From: Methylophaga sp. | GTDB lineage: Bacteria > Pseudomonadota > Gammaproteobacteria > Nitrosococcales > Methylophagaceae | Reading direction: 5' to 3' | Length of the DNA: 59,412 nucleotides | Assembly: GCA_002733715.2 (NCBI GenBank) | Contig: NVWQ02000011.1 | Span: 1 to 59,412 of the forward strand | Shown here: piece after piece, positions 54,585-59,412 of the stretch | Numbering within the stretch: the first letter of the stretch is position 1 | Layout of the letters: every line of letters begins with the position of its first letter | Made by a program: the position numbers and the translations under genes | Notes under the pieces: model-generated | Told to the model about the DNA's origin: nothing | Databases searched by the model: none | The model's input: the letters and a program-made list of their open reading frames with translations, nothing else

Positions 54585-56120
54585 TTAGTTAATAATGCTT
54601 TTTGCCTTGCGACGTAAACCAATAAAACCAGCTAAAGCAGGCGCAAACATGAATAATGCCGCTGGAATAGGAACCGCAGAAATGTTGTAGCGTGTGGTCG
54701 TGCCGCTTTTTTCATTAGACACTAATAAAAAAGCAAAACCGTCGTTACTTTCATCTTCGCTAATAAAGGTTAACCCTTCTGGTGCTATATCCATATCGTT
54801 AAATATATAGTCCAGAAAGCTAGGAGAATTGGGATTGGTAATATCAAAAATCGCGATGCCACCAGCGCGCTCTAAGCCAACAAATGCAAGAAACATATCA
54901 TCAAAGAAGCCTAATGCTATACCTTCTGGTTCTGGGCCTTTATTATCACTGCGTGTTTCAATAAAAGTGCCTGCATCAATAGTTAATTGCTCAAGAAAAT
55001 CACCACTATCAAATAGCTGTTGACCTTGGTCATCCCAAATTGAAAATGAACGTGCACCATAGCTATATGGCACATCTATATCGCCATCACCGTCTATATC
55101 ACCATCGATACTAGAAATTTTAATTCGGCCATCTTCAATAAGACTGACCGAAGGATCTAGATTGGCTTTGCTCATCCGCACATCTTCTTTGCGCGAATCA
55201 CCTTCATTAGCGGTAACGAGATAGGTTTCCCCCGCTATTTCATAGGCTGAAATAGCATCAGGTTGATATAAACCTTTTAAATTATAATTTTGAATATTCC
55301 CCTCATCTTGCTTGTCAGAGGCATCCAATCCATTGCCGGGAAGGCTGTGATCTTTTGTGCCAAACGAGATAATATCAGTGACTGTATTTGTAGCAATGTC
55401 AACGATCGCTAGCGAATTATTTTCTTGTAATGTGACGTAAGCTTTTCCGCCTGCTGTTGCAATATATTCTGGCTCTAAATCTTGAGCGACTGAACCAGCA
55501 CTATCAAAAATTCTAACGCCATTCTCTTTTAAAGTTGTTCGCTGACTATTGAATGAAGAAAAACCTGCAGTAGAAACAGTCGCATTGCTGACACCATTTG
55601 ACATATCTATGATAGAAACAGACCCTTCAGGATCGATACCTTTTTTACTTTCCCCTTCATTGGCAACAATAAGATTTTTACCATCTTTGGCGAAAGTCAG
55701 CATATCAGGCAACGCGCCAACAGTGATGGCTTTTTGAAAAGCACCTGTTGAAGCATTAAAAAAAATAACTTGACCAGGATCTGTTTTTGTATCAGCTTCG
55801 ACGGCAACAGCTACAATTCCACCATATGTGGCAACACTGTTAGGAGAGCCATATGCTGACAGGTCAACACTAGAAATCTTAGCGCCCGTTACGGGGTTTA
55901 ATACATCTAATTTTTGACCTTTAGATGATGTGACATAAATATTATTGCTTAGAGAATCAAAAGAAACGATTTCGGCACTGTCTTTTAATTGAATATTCTC
56001 AGTACCAGAATGCCAATACCGCCATGATTCAGTGACATTTATAGATTTTGCTGATGCAGCAAAAGGTAGGCTTGCAATGACTAATGTCATTAATGTTTTT
56101 TTACTGTTTAATATCATCAT
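54585..56120 (-). CDS. Choice-of-anchor I / beta-propeller surface protein with VPLPA-CTERM-like sorting signal
   Basis: The 511-residue protein has a signal peptide (SLPFAASA near 24) and a seven-blade-type propeller seen in choice-of-anchor I proteins (VEADTKTDPGQVIFFNASTG, DLEPEYIATAGGKAYVTLQE, PDAISAYEIAGETYLVTANE, GPEPEGIALGFFDDMFLAF). The last 30 residues read VPIPAALFMFAPALAGFIGL followed by a basic RRKAKS, the short motif-helix-basic tail of PEP-CTERM (VPLPA) substrates. That implies processing by an exosortase, which is not in the window. A role in the cell surface or matrix is inferred from this tail. It is a single-gene unit with its own terminator. Confidence 0.83.
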   Translation of the reverse strand: MMILNSKKTLMTLVIASLPFAASAKSINVTESWRYWHSGTENIQLKDSAEIVSFDSLSNNIYVTSSKGQKLDVLNPVTGAKISSVDLSAYGSPNSVATYGGIVAVAVEADTKTDPGQVIFFNASTGAFQKAITVGALPDMLTFAKDGKNLIVANEGESKKGIDPEGSVSIIDMSNGVSNATVSTAGFSSFNSQRTTLKENGVRIFDSAGSVAQDLEPEYIATAGGKAYVTLQENNSLAIVDIATNTVTDIISFGTKDHSLPGNGLDASDKQDEGNIQNYNLKGLYQPDAISAYEIAGETYLVTANEGDSRKEDVRMSKANLDPSVSLIEDGRIKISSIDGDIDGDGDIDVPYSYGARSFSIWDDQGQQLFDSGDFLEQLTIDAGTFIETRSDNKGPEPEGIALGFFDDMFLAFVGLERAGGIAIFDITNPNSPSFLDYIFNDMDIAPEGLTFISEDESNDGFAFLLVSNEKSGTTTRYNISAVPIPAALFMFAPALAGFIGLRRKAKSIIN

Positions 56121-56388
56121 TGTTTCCTTTGAAAATTAAAGTTTGAACTGCTTCTCAAAAAAGATGATAGTGGGCTAAAATGACAAATTGATGACGTAAT
56201 AGTGATTATTTTACGGAGCCAGAAAGAGGCGCTTCCACCAACCGTAATTTATGCCACTAGGGTTAATTAAAGTGGGGTTAGGCTGATAGTGTCAGGAGCC
56301 ATACTGGCTTTTATGTTCATTTTTAGCGAAGATAGATGGCATAATTGTAAGCGTAATGGGGCTGATACTGACGGTTAATTAATCTGTG

Positions 56389-57861
56389 ATGAACAATAAA
56401 CTCTTAAAAAGTAAAACGTTTAGTATTGGCTCTCTCTATCAGTGGGTTTTAGCTAGTTTCATCATTGTTTCTGTGCCGTTAATTGTTGTTATCGTCTATA
56501 CGGTATTAGATGTAGGGAAGTATACCCAGCAAAGCCAACAAACCTTATTTCAAGCGGTGAAACATACCGAAAGTAGTCGTGTGTTATTAGAACGCTTAAT
56601 ATCTATGGAGCGCAATATTCGGCAGTTTCAAGTATTGGACGAACCAGAACTATTTACATCTTATTTGGAAAATAGAGCGATTTTCTTGGATGTTATTTGG
56701 TCGTTACAGGCTTATACCCGCGATATGGACATATTTGAAAAATTAGAAATCATTAAATCTACAGAAGCTCAGTTACATCAAGATATTTTGACGAAGTCAG
56801 AAAAAGATACCCTTCAGCTAGCTAAATCTGACTTAAGCGCTTTTGATCAGCTCACAACTCAAGCTAGAGCGTTAGTAAACGATAGTGAAAAGCGTATTGG
56901 GATAGAAGCAGATACACTAGCCGCGCGATCGAGGCATATGCAGAAACGGTTAATCTATGCTGCTTTTATGGGTGTTTCATTTGCACTATTACTCGCACTT
57001 ATTTTTGTCTATTTTCTAACTCGACCTATAAGAAAAGTGGGGCAAGCTATTCGTAATTTAGGTGAAATTGGCTTTGAAGAGCCTATTGCCATTGCAGGGC
57101 CTAAAGATATAACTGAACTGGGTATTCGCCTTGAGTCTCTTCGCCAAACGCTTAATCGCTTGGAACAAGAAAAAGAGCTTTTTATCCGAAATATTTCTCA
57201 TGAACTTAAAACGCCGTTGGCAACGCTAAAAGAAGGGACTGATTTATTGGCAGATAATGTTGTAGGAGAGCTCAACGCAGAACAACAAGAAATTATCCAA
57301 TTAATGAAAATAGGTAATATTAACATTCACAATTTAGTTGAAAACTTATTAGAACATCAAAAAATAATTGCAACACAAATCGACCTGAATTTTTCTACAT
57401 TTGCATTAGATGAACTGCTCGAACGTGTTATTAAAGACTATCAATTACTACTTCAAAATAGAGATATTTCGATAAAAAATAGTTTCAATCGTACTTATAT
57501 TCGCGCAGACTACGAGAAGCTTAAAATTATTATTAGCAACCTATTTTCTAATGCCCTTAAATTTTCTCCGATTAATGGTACGATTGGGATTAGTTTGTTG
57601 GTGGAGAAGGATAAGGTGGAATTTATCATAGAAGATCAAGGAACAGGTATCTTTCCGGGGAACCAACCTTTTATTTTTAATGACTTTTATCAAGGAGAAG
57701 TGCCTAAGTTTGAGGGAATAAAAGGTTCAGGTTTAGGACTTTCACTGGTGATGCATTATTTAGTAGCACATAATGGTACGATTGAATTATTACCTAGTAA
57801 TGATGTTTATCTCGGCGCTCGGTTTTCCCTACAATTTCCACAGAGTAAAGACTTAAATTAA
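56389..57861 (+). CDS. Sensor histidine kinase, QseE/GlrK-like
   Basis: The 490-residue membrane kinase has two helices (about 19-42 and 187-210), a mostly helical periplasmic part, a HAMP domain (RPIRKVGQAIRNLGE), a dimerisation domain with phospho-acceptor His271 in ISHELKTPLATLKEG, and an ATPase domain (NLFSNALKFS, EDQGTGIFPG, GSGLGLSLVMHYL). Gene order kinase-lipoprotein-NtrC-type regulator matches the E. coli glrK(qseE)-qseG-glrR locus, which senses envelope stress and controls a small RNA and rpoE. The ATG at 56389 is taken as start; a GTG three bases earlier is also possible. The lipoprotein gene overlaps its stop by one base. Confidence 0.88.
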   Translation: MNNKLLKSKTFSIGSLYQWVLASFIIVSVPLIVVIVYTVLDVGKYTQQSQQTLFQAVKHTESSRVLLERLISMERNIRQFQVLDEPELFTSYLENRAIFLDVIWSLQAYTRDMDIFEKLEIIKSTEAQLHQDILTKSEKDTLQLAKSDLSAFDQLTTQARALVNDSEKRIGIEADTLAARSRHMQKRLIYAAFMGVSFALLLALIFVYFLTRPIRKVGQAIRNLGEIGFEEPIAIAGPKDITELGIRLESLRQTLNRLEQEKELFIRNISHELKTPLATLKEGTDLLADNVVGELNAEQQEIIQLMKIGNINIHNLVENLLEHQKIIATQIDLNFSTFALDELLERVIKDYQLLLQNRDISIKNSFNRTYIRADYEKLKIIISNLFSNALKFSPINGTIGISLLVEKDKVEFIIEDQGTGIFPGNQPFIFNDFYQGEVPKFEGIKGSGLGLSLVMHYLVAHNGTIELLPSNDVYLGARFSLQFPQSKDLN

Positions 57862-58433
57862 TGAAAAAACACCTTACTTTATGCTTGTATTTACTATTAA
57901 TTAATCTCCAAGCTTGCCAAGCATATTTGCCTGAAGAAAAAGTATTGCCCATGCCTGTGGAGACGCCGTTAGCTGTTACGAAGCCTGTCGCCCAAGTTAT
58001 TGACTATTTAATAACTGTTGAACAAGTACAAATTTACAATCTATTGGAACAGGGCAGGCGCTATGCTGGGCTTGAGGGACCGCAACTCAAAATAGCTTGC
58101 CAGCAACTTAAAGAAGAATATCGAATACAAGCAGATTGGCAATCAGCGTGGTTATTGGTCTACGCAGTAAATCATAACTTTAGTTGTATAAATATAAATA
58201 GAACTATTGAATTGTTGCAAGTGCTTGAAGCCGATCCTGATACGAGCGCGTCTTTACTATGGATGAATAACAACCAAATTAATGTTTTAAATCGCATTCG
58301 AAAATTGCAAACAGAAAGAACTTACTTATCGAATAAATTAAAAAAAGCACAAACAGCATTAAAACAAGAAAACTCTAAGATAGAGGAACTTAAAGCCATT
58401 GAAACAGACATGAATAAAAAACTTGATGAATGA
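57861..58433 (+). CDS. QseG-like outer-membrane lipoprotein
   Basis: The 190-residue lipoprotein has lipobox LQAC (Cys19) after a hydrophobic leader. The mature part is helical with a C-terminal coiled coil (about 140-190: [16 protein letters not shown]). Its location between a QseE-like kinase and a GlrR-like regulator identifies it as a QseG (YfhG) counterpart, although sequence likeness cannot be judged by eye. QseG activates the kinase from the periplasmic side in E. coli. It overlaps the kinase stop by one base and the possible first ATG of the regulator. Confidence 0.75.
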   Translation: MKKHLTLCLYLLLINLQACQAYLPEEKVLPMPVETPLAVTKPVAQVIDYLITVEQVQIYNLLEQGRRYAGLEGPQLKIACQQLKEEYRIQADWQSAWLLVYAVNHNFSCININRTIELLQVLEADPDTSASLLWMNNNQINVLNRIRKLQTERTYLSNKLKKAQTALKQENSKIEELKAIETDMNKKLDE

Positions 58434-58437
58434 GCAG

Positions 58438-59412
58438 ATGGAAGATAATTTTCAAGGCCGACGTATTTTACTAGTAGATGATGATCCTAGTTTGCTGAAA
58501 TTGTTAGCCGTTCGTTTGCGGGCAACAGGTCTTGATATTAAAACAGCATCGAATGGGCAGCAAGCGATTACACTCGTGCCTAGCTATCGACCACAACTCG
58601 TTATCACTGATCTTCGTATGGATGAAATGGATGGGCTTACATTATTTAGTCATCTTCAAGAACGGTATCCAACACTTCCGGTTATTATTTTGACTGCTCA
58701 TGGCACTATTAAAGAAGCCGTATTTGCTACAGAACAAGGTGCTTTCGGTTTTTTGACCAAACCTTTTGATAGCCAAGAGTTACTTGCTTTAATTGGCAAA
58801 GCATTAGCATTAAATAGCGGGGCATTACCCAACCTAGAAACTAAAAAATACGATCTTTGGCGGCGAGACATTATTACGCAAAGTGTCTTGATGGAAAATC
58901 TACTTGCTGAGGTGAAACGCGTTGCTCAAAGTGATGTGAGTGTCTATATTCAAGGAGAAAGCGGTACGGGCAAAGAGCTTATTGCTCAGGCTTTGCATAA
59001 GGCCAGTAATCGCAGTAACAAAAAGTTTGTGGCGGTGAATTGTAGTGCTATACCTGAAGAGTTGCTTGAATCGGAGTTGTTTGGGCATCGAAAAGGCGCG
59101 TTTTCTGGTGCAACTGAATCCCGACAAGGTTTGTTTGAGGTTGCGGATGGCGGTAGCCTATTTTTAGATGAAATTGGTGATATGTCACCCGCATTTCAAG
59201 TTAAGCTTTTACGTGCTTTACAAGAAGGTGAGATTCGTCCTGTGGGCGCAAACACAACAATTTCTGTTGATGTTCGAGTGATTTCTGCTAGCCATCGAGA
59301 TCTACAAAAATTAGTCAAGGAAGAATTATTCCGCATGGATCTATATTATCGACTTAATGTGGTGACCTTGTCTTTGCCGCGCTTAGCAGAAAGAATAGAA
59401 GATATTCCTATT
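58438..59412 (+). CDS. Sigma-54-dependent response regulator, GlrR-like (cut by window end)
   Basis: The readable 325 residues hold a receiver domain ([12 protein letters not shown], phospho-acceptor Asp58 in [23 protein letters not shown]) and most of an AAA+ sigma-54 activator domain ([13 protein letters not shown] near 172, [14 protein letters not shown] near 220, [26 protein letters not shown]). The HTH domain lies beyond 59412. The sigma-54 contact loop reads GAFSGA rather than GAFTGA. The start is ATG 58438 or, with an overlap, 58426. It is the last gene of the kinase-lipoprotein-regulator operon. Confidence 0.9.
   Translation, partial: MEDNFQGRRILLVDDDPSLLKLLAVRLRATGLDIKTASNGQQAITLVPSYRPQLVITDLRMDEMDGLTLFSHLQERYPTLPVIILTAHGTIKEAVFATEQGAFGFLTKPFDSQELLALIGKALALNSGALPNLETKKYDLWRRDIITQSVLMENLLAEVKRVAQSDVSVYIQGESGTGKELIAQALHKASNRSNKKFVAVNCSAIPEELLESELFGHRKGAFSGATESRQGLFEVADGGSLFLDEIGDMSPAFQVKLLRALQEGEIRPVGANTTISVDVRVISASHRDLQKLVKEELFRMDLYYRLNVVTLSLPRLAERIEDIPI

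Noticed and set aside
56330-56350. Possible sigma-54 promoter (TGGCATAATTGTAAGC) before the kinase
   Set aside because: The GG-GC spacing is 11 rather than 10 and the TTGC block is not matched.

Overview
The window looks like a chromosomal segment of a moderately AT-rich, methylotrophic gammaproteobacterium, most likely Methylophaga or a close relative. The left end carries a tetrahydromethanopterin (H4MPT)-linked C1 oxidation cluster: formaldehyde-activating enzyme, methenyl-H4MPT cyclohydrolase and two cofactor-type accessory genes. Housekeeping genes are of gammaproteobacterial type (RppH, GlnE, multifunctional Cca, HtpX, FxsA-GroESL, a Pil-Chp system, a QseE/QseG/GlrR-like module). The genus call is inference from gene content.

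Layout. 1-5.7 kb: a HisA-like gene converges on a minus-strand series cca, mch, ATP-grasp gene, CitG-like gene, fae. 5.8-16.6 kb: slt and a Pil-Chp array read pilG, pilH, pilI, pilJ-like, chpA, chpC-like. 16.8-24.7 kb: gshA, a FIST-domain sensor, a DUF1097 membrane protein, gatB, a HAD phosphatase, rppH, argA. 24.8-32.2 kb: ilvD, a large MHYT-PAS-GGDEF-EAL-CZB cyclic-di-GMP protein, an SH3-domain membrane protein and a phosphate-type porin. 32.4-36.6 kb: fxsA and a sigma-32-driven groES-groL, in which groL carries an apparent one-base deletion, then a beta-propeller exported protein that is also frame-broken. 36.8-45.5 kb: glnE, ilvE, yebC, ruvC, ruvA, pckG, dapD, all on the plus strand. 45.6-47.7 kb: an accessory pair of an AAA ATPase and a DUF4276 protein that resembles two-gene phage-defence cassettes. 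47.9-59.4 kb: htpX, a bifunctional ornithine-lipid synthase behind a Pho-box-like promoter, a secreted LCCL-domain protein flanked by a live and a dead copy of a GDYXXLXY gene, DUF2157, a VPLPA-CTERM-type surface protein, and a two-component module cut by the window end.

Intergenic regions are seeded with fold-back repeats. One family shares termini close to TATACCCGTnATCATTCAA but carries at least two unrelated cores; a second family lies on both sides of groL; a third, REP-like family flanks ruvC. In one case the repeat supplies the last codons and the stop of argA.

The strongest leads for new biology are the ATPase/DUF4276 operon with its stop-start-coupled mini-ORF, the LCCL protein in its duplicated setting, and the composite repeat family. 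Two single-base frame breaks in 2.2 kb (groL and the beta-propeller gene) may be sequencing errors and should be resolved before interpretation.
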